A stretch of DNA of 64,000 nt from an uncultured Paracoccaceae bacterium (GCA_947502145.1 CANMYO010000002.1:434001-498000), one strand, 5' to 3'. Positions 8,772-18,376 are shown, counted from the first letter of the stretch. Numbers and translations: made by a program. The notes: generated by a model not told the origin, from the sequence alone.

Positions 8772-9302
8772 ATGTCCGATCAATTGTCAGGGTTTCATAC
8801 CCGGATCAAGCGGATCAAAGATCCAAAGAATACTTACTACGTCGACGGGGAAACCGGCACGTTCATCCCCAAGCGCGTGAACAAGCAACAGATCAAGCAG
8901 GCCGTGAAGAAACGTCAGGAAAAGGCCACATTTGGCGGTGCGGTCCTTGCGATGCTGCTTGGCGCCCTGGCTTTGATGGTGGCACGCTACGTTCGCTGGA
9001 ATTATCTTGCGATCGACGAGGGCAGCACGGCCGCGGATACGCTGATGATGATGGATTTCGGTATGGCCGCGATCGCAATCTTCCTTCTGGGCGGCGTCAT
9101 AGGGCAAAAGTCGCTGACACATATGGTTGCGCAGGTCGCAGGCATCGCAGTGATGCTGGTCACAATGCACAATCTGATCTGGCTGCTGCCCGAGGAATTC
9201 GCACAGGTTTACGGTCAGGATTACGTCAATCAGGTGCAGGCTGTGACCGCGCCCCAATCTATCTATCTGCGCGGCGAGACGATCGTCATACCGCTCGTCT
9301 AA
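8772..9302 (+). CDS. Unknown membrane protein in the suf operon (176 aa)
   Basis: An unrecognised 176-residue protein. Residues 1-50 are hydrophilic and strongly basic (FHTRIKRIKDPKNTYYVDGE, KKRQEK). Three hydrophobic segments follow at about 54-72, 90-112 and 118-138. The last 40 residues are soluble and look exported or cytoplasmic depending on topology. The gene sits between sufB and sufC in the same direction, so it is co-transcribed with Fe-S assembly genes. No cysteine or histidine cluster suggests direct cluster binding. Confidence 0.75.
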   Translation: MSDQLSGFHTRIKRIKDPKNTYYVDGETGTFIPKRVNKQQIKQAVKKRQEKATFGGAVLAMLLGALALMVARYVRWNYLAIDEGSTAADTLMMMDFGMAAIAIFLLGGVIGQKSLTHMVAQVAGIAVMLVTMHNLIWLLPEEFAQVYGQDYVNQVQAVTAPQSIYLRGETIVIPLV

Positions 9303-9380
9303 GACCCCAAATCTCAATTCAAAATGCGGCCTCGCCTGACATGCGTCAGGGCGGGGTTTCTGCCGTTTAAGGAGCATATC

Positions 9381-10136
9381 ATGTTGGAAATCAAAAACCT
9401 GGCGGTTGATCTTGAAGAAGAGGACAAGTCGATCCTCAAGGGCGTTGACCTGACCATTGAACCGGGCAAGGTGCACGCGATCATGGGGCCGAATGGTTCT
9501 GGCAAGTCGACATTGTCCTATGTTCTTTCTGGTAAGGGTGGGTATGAAGTCACGGGCGGATCAGCAACCTTGGACGGTGCGGACCTGCTGGACATGGAAC
9601 CCGAAGAGCGGGCCGCAGCGGGCCTGTTTCTTGCCTTTCAGTATCCGGTTGAGATTCCCGGCGTTGGCAATATGACGTTCTTGCGCACCGCGATGAATGC
9701 GCAGCGCAAAGCACGGGGCGAGGAAGAGCTATCAGCAGGGGATTTCCTGAAGCTTGTGCGCGAAAAAGCCAAGACGCTGAAAATCGATGCGGATATGCTC
9801 AAGCGTCCGGTCAATGTCGGGTTCTCGGGCGGCGAAAAGAAGCGTAACGAGATCTTGCAGATGGCAATGCTGGAACCAAGAATGTGTGTGCTAGACGAGA
9901 CGGATTCCGGTCTTGACGTTGATGCGATGAAGCTGGTTGCCGAGGGTGTCAACGCGCTCCGTTCTGAGGGGCGGTCGTTCCTTGTTATCACGCATTATCA
10001 GCGGCTTCTTGACCACATCCAGCCTGATGTGGTGCACATCATGGCAGAGGGCCGAATTGTGAAATCGGGCGGTCCTGAACTGGCGCTAGAGGTTGAAAAC
10101 AACGGTTATGCCGACATCCTGGCGGAGGTTGCCTGA
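9381..10136 (+). CDS. sufC: Fe-S assembly ATPase SufC
   Basis: A 251-residue ABC-type ATPase of the SufBCD complex. It has Walker A GPNGSGKST, the signature FSGGEKKRNE and Walker B CVLDETDSGLDVDAM. SufC proteins typically have LDE-I-DSGLD, so the Thr is a small departure. The ATG at 9381 is chosen because GGAG stands seven bases upstream; an in-frame ATG at 9324 would add residues not found in the family. The stop overlaps the sufD start by one base (TGATG). Confidence 0.97.
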   Translation: MLEIKNLAVDLEEEDKSILKGVDLTIEPGKVHAIMGPNGSGKSTLSYVLSGKGGYEVTGGSATLDGADLLDMEPEERAAAGLFLAFQYPVEIPGVGNMTFLRTAMNAQRKARGEEELSAGDFLKLVREKAKTLKIDADMLKRPVNVGFSGGEKKRNEILQMAMLEPRMCVLDETDSGLDVDAMKLVAEGVNALRSEGRSFLVITHYQRLLDHIQPDVVHIMAEGRIVKSGGPELALEVENNGYADILAEVA

Positions 10137-11422
10137 TGGCATTGCCTCAAGTCAAACAAGACGCAACGGCCGCGCGGTTGGACGGGATCACGCTGCCGCA
10201 GGGCGCATCATGGGCCAGTCATGCCCGCAAAAATGCTCTGTCACGGGTCAACGCGATGGGTTTGCCGCATCGCCGCGATGAGTATTGGAAATTCACCGAC
10301 CCGGTGACGCTGGTCCAGCCGGACGCCCCCAAGGCAGCCGTCTTTCAACAGGACGAGGCACCGCTTTTTGAAGATGTTGACCGGGTAAAAGTTGTTTTTG
10401 TGGACGGGGTCTTTGACGCTGCGCAAAGCTCTGACCTGGTTGCCGAGGGTCTGGAAATCGAGCGGCTTGCTGATGCGCTGGCCACTGACATTCACTGGGC
10501 GAAAGATCTTTATGGCGTGCTTGAGACCCGCGGGCAGATGCCCGTTGCGCGGCCATTGGCTGCACTGAACACTGCAACCGCCACTGATGGCGTGGTGATC
10601 CGCGCGACCGGAAAGGCGCAAAAACCCGTCAGTCTGATCTATTTGCACCAGAATGAAACCTCGGATGCGGTAATCCACAACGTGATCCGTGTCGAGGCCG
10701 GAGCAGAGGTAACCCTGCTTGAAACCGGTCCGGCCGCCGCCCGGTTTTCGAAAGTTCTGGAAGTTGACGTGGCTGATGGTGGTAAATTCCATCATGTGCG
10801 GGCTCAGGGCAGGGACCATGAACGCCGCGCCGTAACCCATTGTTTTGCAAGAATTGACTCGGGGTCTTTGTTCAAGTCATTTACCCTGACGGTGAATGGA
10901 TCCCTGACGAGGAACGAATGCGTGATCGAAATTGTCGGTGATGAAGCCATTGCCCATGTCGCGGGCGCATGCGTCGGCGATGGCAAGGACTTTCATCACG
11001 ATGATACCGTCTTTGTGACCCACGATGCGGTGAATTGCGAAAGCCGTCAGGTGTTCAAAAAGGTCTTGCGCAATGGCGCAGTGGGCGTCTTTCAAGGCAA
11101 GATCCTTGTGAAAGAAGGTGCGCAGAAGACGGACGGATATCAGATTAGCCAATCGCTTTTGCTGGATGGAGATAGCCAGTTCCTGGCAAAGCCAGAGCTG
11201 GAAATCTATGCCGATGATGTTGCCTGCTCGCATGGTTCCACATCCGGCGCAATTGATGAAACGGCACTGTTTTATTTGCGATCGCGCGGTATTGATCACA
11301 CGACGGCGACAAACCTGCTGACACTGGCGTTTCTGGCAGAGGCGCTGGAGGAAATTGAGGATGACGTCTTGGCAGGCGCATTGCAGGACCAGCTTGAAGG
11401 CTGGTTGGCGCGTCGGAGCTAA
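10136..11422 (+). CDS. sufD: Fe-S cluster assembly protein SufD
   Basis: A 428-residue paralogue of SufB and partner in the SufBC2D scaffold. Typical motifs are RRDEYWKFTDP near the N-terminus, VGVFQGKILV, the CSHGSTSGAIDE loop and FYLRSRGID near the C-terminus. The histidine in CSHGS is the one implicated in cluster formation in SufD homologues. Coupled to sufC by TGATG and to the next gene by a one-base overlap. Confidence 0.96.
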   Translation: MALPQVKQDATAARLDGITLPQGASWASHARKNALSRVNAMGLPHRRDEYWKFTDPVTLVQPDAPKAAVFQQDEAPLFEDVDRVKVVFVDGVFDAAQSSDLVAEGLEIERLADALATDIHWAKDLYGVLETRGQMPVARPLAALNTATATDGVVIRATGKAQKPVSLIYLHQNETSDAVIHNVIRVEAGAEVTLLETGPAAARFSKVLEVDVADGGKFHHVRAQGRDHERRAVTHCFARIDSGSLFKSFTLTVNGSLTRNECVIEIVGDEAIAHVAGACVGDGKDFHHDDTVFVTHDAVNCESRQVFKKVLRNGAVGVFQGKILVKEGAQKTDGYQISQSLLLDGDSQFLAKPELEIYADDVACSHGSTSGAIDETALFYLRSRGIDHTTATNLLTLAFLAEALEEIEDDVLAGALQDQLEGWLARRS

Positions 11423-11919
11423 TGGCGGTTTCCACGGATATCTTGCGGACATGGCGGGGCCCGCGGGCCGTGATGCGCGATCTGCTCGAGATGGGGCAGC
11501 GCGAGGATCGCGCCATCGCCTATATTATGGCGTCCTGCATTCTGATTTTTATTGCACAAGGACCGCGGTTATCTCGACAGGCGGCAGGGTTTGAAACCGC
11601 AGAAAGCGCAGTGCCACGTGATCTTACGGTAATGTTGTCCTATGAACTGTTCGCCTGGATCATCATCTGGCCGTTGATTTTCTATGCGATTGCCGCGCTA
11701 GTGCATATCATTGCCAAAGTATTTCGCGCCAAGGGATCATTTTACACGGCGAGACTGGCCATGTTCTGGGCCCTGCTGGCGAGTACACCATTGTTGCTAT
11801 TGCATGGTCTTTCAGCAGGATTCATCGGACCTGGACCGCAGACAAATCTTGTTGGGGTACTTTGGATCGCTGCATTTGCCTATTTCTGGGTCCAATGTTT
11901 TCGAGAGACTCAGGCATGA
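11422..11919 (+). CDS. YIP1-like membrane protein
   Basis: A 165-residue protein with about four transmembrane segments, preceded by a cytoplasmic RTWRGPRAVMRDLLEMGQRE region. The arrangement resembles bacterial YIP1-domain proteins. It overlaps sufD by one base and the next YIP1-like gene by four (ATGA), which places it firmly inside the suf transcription unit. It and the next gene look like divergent relatives and may form a heteromer. No known link to cluster chemistry; function not assigned. Confidence 0.75.
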   Translation: MAVSTDILRTWRGPRAVMRDLLEMGQREDRAIAYIMASCILIFIAQGPRLSRQAAGFETAESAVPRDLTVMLSYELFAWIIIWPLIFYAIAALVHIIAKVFRAKGSFYTARLAMFWALLASTPLLLLHGLSAGFIGPGPQTNLVGVLWIAAFAYFWVQCFRETQA

Positions 11920-12503
11920 ATGATCAGAGCGTCGATTTTGCTGGTCTGCTGCGCATGTCCTTCGTTAATCCGCGAGGGGCGGCGGTTTACCTCAATGAGA
12001 TGCGGCTTAACCGCGGTGTCTTGTGGTCATTCTTTGCCCTCGTCGTCTGCCTGTCGACCCTGATGATGGTCGCAAGCATGGCGCTGGCGCCGCTGCCGGA
12101 AGAAACTCCGCTGACGACATTGACCCCATTCGGGCTGGCGATTGCGCTGGGGTCAATTCTGGCGGCGATGGTCTTTGCGCTCTACTTCACCGGGCAGATG
12201 CTGGGCGGCACCGGGCGGTTCCCCGGGGCATTGCTTTTGCTGACGTGGCTGCAGATCATCGGGATCGTGATCAATATCGGGCAAATGGTTGTCTTTGTTG
12301 TATTACCTGCATTGGGATCGCTGCTGACCATGATCGGCTTTGGTTTCATGTTTTATATGATGCTGCATTTCATTGATGTGCTTCATGGGTTCAATAACCT
12401 TGGCAAAGCCTTTGCCACGGTTCTGATCGCTGGACTGGGGGCCGTTTTCGGGCTTGCGATCATCCTCACTTTGATTAGCGTGACGGCCCAAGGATTGATA
12501 TGA
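11916..12503 (+). CDS. YIP1 family membrane protein
   Basis: A 195-residue YIP1-domain protein with five hydrophobic segments and the N-terminal pattern FAGLLRMSFVNPRGAAVYL, which is usual in alphaproteobacterial YIP1 proteins. The ATG at 11916 overlaps the previous stop (ATGA), and the stop at 12501-12503 overlaps the sufS start at 12500. The placement between sufD and sufS suggests co-expression with Fe-S assembly under iron or oxidative stress. The molecular role is unknown. Confidence 0.78.
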   Translation: MNDQSVDFAGLLRMSFVNPRGAAVYLNEMRLNRGVLWSFFALVVCLSTLMMVASMALAPLPEETPLTTLTPFGLAIALGSILAAMVFALYFTGQMLGGTGRFPGALLLLTWLQIIGIVINIGQMVVFVVLPALGSLLTMIGFGFMFYMMLHFIDVLHGFNNLGKAFATVLIAGLGAVFGLAIILTLISVTAQGLI

Positions 12504-13726
12504 TGCCATTTGATGTTTCTGCGATCCGGGCTGAATTTCCGATCCTTTCCCGGCAGGTGAATGGCAAGCCGCTGGTCTATTTGGATAATGGTGCGTCGGC
12601 ACAGAAACCCCAGGTTGTGATTGATGCGGTAACGCGCGGATATAGCGATGAATATGCGAATGTTCACAGAGGGTTACACTATCTGAGCAACCTGTCGACG
12701 GATCGCTACGAGGCGGTGCGCGGCACTGTCGCAACGTTTCTTGGTGCGCAGTCCGAAAACAACATCATCCTCAATTCTGGCACCACCGAAGGCATCAACA
12801 TGGTGGCCTATGGCTGGGCGCCGCCGCGGTTTGAAGCCGGGGACGAAATCGTTCTGTCAATCATGGAGCATCATGCCAATATCGTTCCGTGGCATTTTCT
12901 GCGTGAACGCCAGGGCGTGAAATTGCGGTGGGTTGACATTGAGGCCGATGGATCGCTGGACCCGCAAAAGGTGATTGATGCAATAGGACCCAGAACAAAG
13001 TTGGTTGCGATTACGCAGATGTCGAATGTGCTGGGCACGGCTGTTGACGTAAAAACCATTTGTTCAGGCGCGCACGACAAGGGCGTGCCGGTGTTGGTGG
13101 ACGGCTCTCAAGGTGCGGTGCATATGCCTGTCGACGTGGTCGACATGGGATGTGATTTCTATGCAATTACGGGCCACAAACTATATGGGCCGTCCGGGTC
13201 GGGTGCGATCTACGTCGCGCCGGACAGGATGCGCGAAATGCGGCCCTTCATGGGGGGCGGTGACATGATCCGCGAGGTCACACGTAACGGTGTGACCTAC
13301 AATGACGCGCCGATGAAATTCGAGGCCGGCACGCCGGGTATCGTGCAGACGATTGGGTTTGGCGCTGCACTTGAATGGATGATGAATGTCGGGATGGCGC
13401 GGATTGCGGATCACGAAGCGGGCCTGCGCGACTATGCCGAAGCGAAATTCAAGGGGCTTAACTGGTTGCACGTGCAGGGAAACGCACCGGGAAAGGGTGC
13501 GATATTCTCGTTGACCCTGGAAGGTGCTGCACATGCGCATGACATTTCCACAGTTCTCGACAAGAAGGGCGTGGCCGTCCGGGCTGGCACACATTGCGCA
13601 ATGCCATTGATGGACCACTTGGGCGTGACCGCCACCTGTCGTGCGTCATTCGGCGTCTATAACACAACACAAGAGGTTGATGCTCTGGTTGATGCGCTGG
13701 AACTTTGCCATGAATTGTTCGGCTGA
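12500..13726 (+). CDS. sufS: Cysteine desulfurase SufS (group II)
   Basis: A 408-residue PLP-dependent cysteine desulfurase / selenocysteine lyase. The PLP lysine is in ITGHKLYGPSG and the catalytic cysteine in RAGTHCAMPLM, the short-loop group II arrangement. N-terminal IRAEFPIL and YLDNGASAQKP are typical of SufS. It is the last protein gene of the operon. Genes that often follow in Rhodobacterales (sufT/DUF59 and an A-type carrier) are not present before the tRNA, so these functions and any SufE must be encoded elsewhere. Confidence 0.96.
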   Translation: MMPFDVSAIRAEFPILSRQVNGKPLVYLDNGASAQKPQVVIDAVTRGYSDEYANVHRGLHYLSNLSTDRYEAVRGTVATFLGAQSENNIILNSGTTEGINMVAYGWAPPRFEAGDEIVLSIMEHHANIVPWHFLRERQGVKLRWVDIEADGSLDPQKVIDAIGPRTKLVAITQMSNVLGTAVDVKTICSGAHDKGVPVLVDGSQGAVHMPVDVVDMGCDFYAITGHKLYGPSGSGAIYVAPDRMREMRPFMGGGDMIREVTRNGVTYNDAPMKFEAGTPGIVQTIGFGAALEWMMNVGMARIADHEAGLRDYAEAKFKGLNWLHVQGNAPGKGAIFSLTLEGAAHAHDISTVLDKKGVAVRAGTHCAMPLMDHLGVTATCRASFGVYNTTQEVDALVDALELCHELFG

Positions 13727-13819
13727 TTGGCGATCCTTGTCATCGGGTGAAGAGATCGCATACCGATGCGCGCATTCATGTTGCAGGGGCGGTTTGGGGC
13801 GGATATAGCGGGGCTGTCA

Positions 13820-13896
<77 letters not shown>

Positions 13897-13935
13897 AAAA
13901 CATCTGACAATCACATGGAACAGATCGATCCGCCG

Positions 13936-14922
13936 TCAGGCCATGCGTGCGGCTTTCTGGGCTTCCAGTGCTGAGTGCCGCCGCATTGCCGAATAACGAT
14001 CAATGGCAACGGCAGCGAGAAGGACGCTGCCGCGTACGACGTCATAGATGTAGGGGGAGGCGTTCATGAGATTCAAACCGTTGTCGATCAGCACGAGGAA
14101 GACCGCCCCGATCACTGATCCGATCACAGTGCCAGAGCCGCCGGTCAGCTTGGTACCGCCGAGGATCACAGCCGCAATGACCGTGAACTCAATCCCGATG
14201 CCGATGCCCGACTGAAGACCGCCCACACGGGCAAGAAGGATCAGAGCTGCGATGCCTGTGACCAAACCACTGAACGCATATACGGCAATTGTGACGCGCC
14301 CGACTGGCAGATTGGTTTCTTTGGCCGATCGTTCAGAATTTCCGATGGCACGCGCATAGACCCCAAGCCGTGTCCGGCTGAGCATATAGACACCAATGAT
14401 CACGATGGTGGCCATGATCAGGATTGGCACCGGGACACCCAGGATGCGCCCGTTCCCCAGAAAGCCCATTTCGCGCGGGACCGGGATATTCTGGGCACCC
14501 GTGAGATGGATCGCGGCACCGCGGTAGATCGAATATGTGGCCAGTGTCGTGATCAGTGGCGATACGCGGAAATACACAACGAGCCAGCCGTTCAGCGCGC
14601 CCAATCCGGTGGCGCAAACAATCGTTACGACAAAAGCGATCAGGTAATTTTCTGTATCCAGCATCAGCTGGGCAAAGAGAGCCGACGTCAAAAACAGAAT
14701 GGCGCCGACAGAAATATCAATCCCAGCTGTGAGAATGATGAACGTCATCCCAACGGCCATGATCGCCGTCACGCTTGATTGCACAAGGATGGCTTGGAAA
14801 TTCGAGAGGGTCAGGAACACCGGTGACGCCAGCGACAAAACCGCGGCAAGCACAATTGTTGCCAGGACAACAGCGATCCATTTTTGCCGAGAAATGAGAG
14901 TGCGGATCGTATTACGCGACAT
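13936..14922 (-). CDS. CUT2 (ribose-type) ABC transporter permease, system A
   Basis: A 328-residue inner-membrane permease of the BPD_transp_2 / RbsC family, with the family signatures TAGIDISVGAI near residue 75 and ILGGTKLTGGSGTVIGS near the C-terminus. The ATG at 14922 (MSRNTIRT) is preferred over a start at 15003, which would overlap the ATPase gene extensively. With this start the overlap is 11 bases. It is the last gene of the 18376-13936 operon and the second permease of the system, so the pore is probably a heterodimer with the 16411-17352 product. Confidence 0.93.
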   Translation of the reverse strand: MSRNTIRTLISRQKWIAVVLATIVLAAVLSLASPVFLTLSNFQAILVQSSVTAIMAVGMTFIILTAGIDISVGAILFLTSALFAQLMLDTENYLIAFVVTIVCATGLGALNGWLVVYFRVSPLITTLATYSIYRGAAIHLTGAQNIPVPREMGFLGNGRILGVPVPILIMATIVIIGVYMLSRTRLGVYARAIGNSERSAKETNLPVGRVTIAVYAFSGLVTGIAALILLARVGGLQSGIGIGIEFTVIAAVILGGTKLTGGSGTVIGSVIGAVFLVLIDNGLNLMNASPYIYDVVRGSVLLAAVAIDRYSAMRRHSALEAQKAARMA

Positions 14923-16414
14923 TTGAGACCTCTTCCCCAGAGCTTGCCGCCATCGAGATGATCGCGACGCTGTCGTAGTTTTCACGCTGCACTTCCCCGA
15001 CAATGCGACCTTTGCGCATGACCAGTAAACGATGCGTGATATGCAGAAGCTCGGGCAGGTCTGATGACACGATCAGCACGGTCTTCCCGCTGCGGGCCAA
15101 TTCTGCGATGGCTTCGTGAATGTCGAATTTTGCGCCGATATCAACACCCTTGGTGGGTTCGTCAAATATCAGAATCTCCGGTTCCATTGACAGCCAGCGC
15201 CCAAGAAGGACCTTTTGCTGGTTGCCGCCGGAAAGGTCGCTGACGTGATTTTCGATATGCGGAATAGCGATGTTCATTTCGTCGACCATCTCGGCGGACT
15301 TGGCCTTTTCTCCGCGAAACCCGATCCCGCGCATTGCGCGGCGCACATACTTTGCGATGGCTGCAGCAGACAGATTTTCGCGCACAGGCCGATTGAGGAA
15401 GAGGCCGTTGGTGCGGCGATCCTCGGTCACATAGCAAAGTCCGTTTGCCTTCATTGCAGTGACGTTGCGCGCAACCGGTTTCCCATCAATCAGCACGTCA
15501 CCGGTAGCATGTCGCAATCCAAAGATGGCTTCGGCAAGTTCTGTTCGACCGGCACCCATCAGGCCAGCGATGCCAAGTATCTCGCCCCGGTGGACCGTCA
15601 GATTGACGTCGTGAAAATCGGGGGATGTGAGCCCGCGCACTTCCAAGGCCGGGGATTGTGATGGTGAGCCAAGGGCGACGCGCGCGTCTTCCAATGTGCG
15701 CCCGACCATCATCTCTTCCAAGGTGCGCTGGCTGACGTCGGCCAGCTTTCCCTGACCGACCTGTTTGCCATCCCGAAGCACAACAAAGCTGTCACAGACG
15801 CGGTAAATTTCTTCCATGAAGTGAGAGATAAATATGATCGATAATCCACCGGCCTTCAGCTTGTCGATGATTGCAAACAGCTTTTCGCGCTCAACGGCGG
15901 TCAGTGATGTGGTTGGTTCATCCAGGATCAGAACCCGGTCAGCGTGCAGCAACGCCTTTGCGATTTCCACGACTTGCTGTTTGCCTGCGCCCAATGTTTC
16001 GATCAGGGCACGCGGGTCAATTTCAATGCCAAGAAAGTCGATCTGTTCACGGGCGATTTGTTCTGCCTGATCCCATTTGACCCTTGCGGCACTGCCCGGC
16101 AGGTCAGAGATGCAGATGTTCTCAGCCACACTTAACGAACCAAAGAGGGACAGTTCCTGATGCACGGCGGATATCCCGTGACCCGTTGGGCTGACCCTTT
16201 CGACAGGCTGTCCTGCGACGCTGATCTGCCCACTCGTAGGCAGCAGAAGGCCGCAGAGCATGTTCTTGGTTGTGGATTTGCCTGCGCCGTTTTCGCCCAC
16301 AAGTGCCAGAACCTCGCCCGGGTGCAGGTCAAACGCCAGATCGGACACAACGGTCTTGTCGCCAAAGGTCTTTGTCAGGTTGCGCACTGACAGGCTGGGC
16401 GCGTTGTCGGTCAT
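14912..16414 (-). CDS. CUT2 ABC transporter ATP-binding protein, system A
   Basis: A double-ABC ATPase of the RbsA type, 500 residues. First domain: Walker A GENGAGKST and signature GAGKQQVVE. Second domain: degenerate Walker A GLMGAGRTE, normal in this family, and signature LSGGNQQKV with Walker B LIFDEPTKGVD. The ATG at 16414 overlaps the upstream permease stop (ATGA) and has GGAGGG seven bases upstream, so the longer frame from 16450 is not used. It energises uptake of a monosaccharide-like compound. Confidence 0.94.
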   Translation of the reverse strand: MTDNAPSLSVRNLTKTFGDKTVVSDLAFDLHPGEVLALVGENGAGKSTTKNMLCGLLLPTSGQISVAGQPVERVSPTGHGISAVHQELSLFGSLSVAENICISDLPGSAARVKWDQAEQIAREQIDFLGIEIDPRALIETLGAGKQQVVEIAKALLHADRVLILDEPTTSLTAVEREKLFAIIDKLKAGGLSIIFISHFMEEIYRVCDSFVVLRDGKQVGQGKLADVSQRTLEEMMVGRTLEDARVALGSPSQSPALEVRGLTSPDFHDVNLTVHRGEILGIAGLMGAGRTELAEAIFGLRHATGDVLIDGKPVARNVTAMKANGLCYVTEDRRTNGLFLNRPVRENLSAAAIAKYVRRAMRGIGFRGEKAKSAEMVDEMNIAIPHIENHVSDLSGGNQQKVLLGRWLSMEPEILIFDEPTKGVDIGAKFDIHEAIAELARSGKTVLIVSSDLPELLHITHRLLVMRKGRIVGEVQRENYDSVAIISMAASSGEEVSNVA

Positions 16415-17352
16415 GACTCCCTCCGGGTGCCGAGCTTCATGGCCATCCACGTTCCAAGAAAGATCAGGATGCCTTGAATGATGAGCTGGTCATAAAACGG
16501 GATGCCGATCAGGTTCAGCCCGTTGGTCAACATGGCCAGAATCGCTACGCCAAGAATGGTGCGTTCAACAGAGCCTTCGCCACCGGTCATGCCGGTGCCG
16601 CCAAGCACAACAGCCCCGATGATGATCAACAGGAGTGTATCACCCACGCCCGGGATCGCATTCCCGAGATTGGCGATAGATATAAACCCGGCCACGCCGC
16701 CAAGCGTGCCGGCAAAGAGGTATACACTGAATGTGGTGAATGGGACATTGATCCCCGAGAAGCGGGCGGCCGCTTCGTTGGAACCGACGAGCATGACATG
16801 ACGGCCCCAGGTGGTCCGGGCCATTGCAGTGCCCGAAAGAATAACAATCAAGAGGGCAATGACCATAACGGCGGGAATGCCGAACCAGACCATGAACCCG
16901 AAATCCAGCATCCAATACGGGGTTCCGCGAACCGCAATCCCAGAGCTAAACACAAAGGCAAGACCGCGGGCAATCAACCCGGTCGCCATTGTCGTAATGA
17001 AGGGTGTCATCCGAAAATACCCGATCAGCAGGCCATTCAATGCACCAAAACCAAAGCCCACGATGACTGCGGTTGCGGCACCCAGTGCAACATTGTCCGT
17101 CGCTGCCATCACAAGACCAGAGGCAACGGCGCTGACGCTGATAACGGTTGATATCGACAGGTCGATGCCGCCAGCCAGGAATACGACGGTCATGCCAACG
17201 GCTGCGATCAGTACAACCGCATTTGCACCCAGCATCGCCTCAACATTGCCAATTGTGAGAAAGAATGGAGACAGAAGGGAAAAACCGGTCAACAGCACTG
17301 CGATGATCGCGAGGGCCGGATAGGATTTCAGGAATTTCGTTGCAGACTGCAC
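16411..17352 (-). CDS. CUT2 ABC transporter permease, system A (first permease)
   Basis: A 313-residue RbsC-family permease with AGGIDLSISTVIS near residue 60 and VLGGTGMTGGEGSVE near residue 250. Eight or more hydrophobic segments. It follows the binding-protein gene by 70 bases, which contain a stable hairpin, and is translationally coupled to the ATPase gene. It shares the same general plan as the 13936-14922 permease but differs clearly in sequence, so the two are not a recent duplication. Confidence 0.92.
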   Translation of the reverse strand: MQSATKFLKSYPALAIIAVLLTGFSLLSPFFLTIGNVEAMLGANAVVLIAAVGMTVVFLAGGIDLSISTVISVSAVASGLVMAATDNVALGAATAVIVGFGFGALNGLLIGYFRMTPFITTMATGLIARGLAFVFSSGIAVRGTPYWMLDFGFMVWFGIPAVMVIALLIVILSGTAMARTTWGRHVMLVGSNEAAARFSGINVPFTTFSVYLFAGTLGGVAGFISIANLGNAIPGVGDTLLLIIIGAVVLGGTGMTGGEGSVERTILGVAILAMLTNGLNLIGIPFYDQLIIQGILIFLGTWMAMKLGTRRES

Positions 17353-17377
17353 GCCTCAGATCTCCGGACATTATTCT

Positions 17378-17405
17378 GCGATGCGCCACGAGAGCAGCGC
17401 ATCGC
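17378..17405. other. Intra-operon hairpin after the system A binding-protein gene
   Basis: GCGATGCGC - ten-base loop - GCGCATCGC, a perfect nine-base-pair stem 18 bases downstream of the binding-protein stop (minus strand). No T-run follows. Hairpins at this position in ABC operons commonly protect the binding-protein mRNA or reduce read-through to the permease. Confidence 0.6.
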
Positions 17406-17422
17406 GTTGTTACTGCGCAGGA

Positions 17423-18376
17423 TTACTTGGGTGCGCCCCAGATCTTGGCGGCGTTCGCCTCAGTATTCTCGATCGTATAGAGATCGCCACCGACGTAGTT
17501 GACGCGATCAACGGTTTCACCGGCGAGAATGCGAGATACCAGATCGACGGCTGTGCGGCCCGTTGCGTCAGTTCCCATGACGACAAAGGCGTCAGCGGTT
17601 CCTGAAAGAACAGCATCATATCCATCGCGGGAGCCGTTGACACCCGTGATGACGACGTGACCTTCTTCGCCCATTGGTACCAGCTTTCCGGTGTCCGCCA
17701 GAACGGTCTCAACAGCTGGAATATGTGTGTCGGTCGCGGCAAAAACAGCGGCAACATCAGGATTGGCCTGAATTGCGTTCTGGGTGCCAGAAAGGGCGCG
17801 CGCAGAGTCCCAATCGGTCGGAACTTCGATCAGCTTGACGTTTTCGAGCGATGCGATGCCTTCCCGGAAACCTGCAGAACGGTCGATGCCGTTTTGGTCG
17901 TTCAGGGCGCCGATGAGCTCAACAATCACGATTTCGCCTTCGGCGTCGGCAAGTGCTTTGGCGGTGTATTCACCTGCCAGGCGGCCATCTACCAGTGAAT
18001 CGGGCCCAACGAAGGCCTGCACAACGCGGCTGTCTGGCAAATCGCGGTCATAGGCGACAACGGGAATGCCGGCGCGCTGCGCAGCAATCAACGCACGTTC
18101 GATGGTGTTTTGGTCAACAGCACAGACCAGAATTGCATCCACGCCCTGCGCAATCAGCGATTGAATCTGGGCGTTTTGCTGTTGCGGGTCGCCGTCTGCG
18201 ACAACCTCGATAACTTCGTAGCCCTTATCCGCCGCACCAGCCTTGATTCCGTTGTTCACAGCGACACGACTTTCGAACAATTGATCCACAGAAAGGCCAA
18301 TTGTAATGTCGTCTGCCATGACTGCAGTTGCCATGGATACAGCAGCGGCCGTGATGGCCCCTAAAAACTTTCTCAT
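17423..18376 (-). CDS. CUT2 substrate-binding protein, system A
   Basis: A 317-residue periplasmic binding protein of the ribose/galactose type (Peripla_BP_4). A Sec signal peptide occupies about residues 1-21 (ending VMADD). The mature part begins ITIGLSVDQLFESR and shows the fold's typical ligand-loop motifs: VAYDRDLPD, VGPDSLVDGRLAGEY, IELIGALNDQNG, FAATDTH and ITGVNGSRDGYD. The alternating Asp/Asn/Arg residues suggest a polyhydroxylated ligand. It is the first gene of its operon with GGAGG ten bases upstream. The ligand is unknown. Confidence 0.92.
   Translation of the reverse strand: MRKFLGAITAAAVSMATAVMADDITIGLSVDQLFESRVAVNNGIKAGAADKGYEVIEVVADGDPQQQNAQIQSLIAQGVDAILVCAVDQNTIERALIAAQRAGIPVVAYDRDLPDSRVVQAFVGPDSLVDGRLAGEYTAKALADAEGEIVIVELIGALNDQNGIDRSAGFREGIASLENVKLIEVPTDWDSARALSGTQNAIQANPDVAAVFAATDTHIPAVETVLADTGKLVPMGEEGHVVITGVNGSRDGYDAVLSGTADAFVVMGTDATGRTAVDLVSRILAGETVDRVNYVGGDLYTIENTEANAAKIWGAPK

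Noticed and set aside
16474-17151. Long plus-strand frame (225 codons) opposite the system A permease
   Set aside because: Antisense to a clear permease; its composition is that of the reverse complement of hydrophobic codons, with no ribosome binding site or domain.
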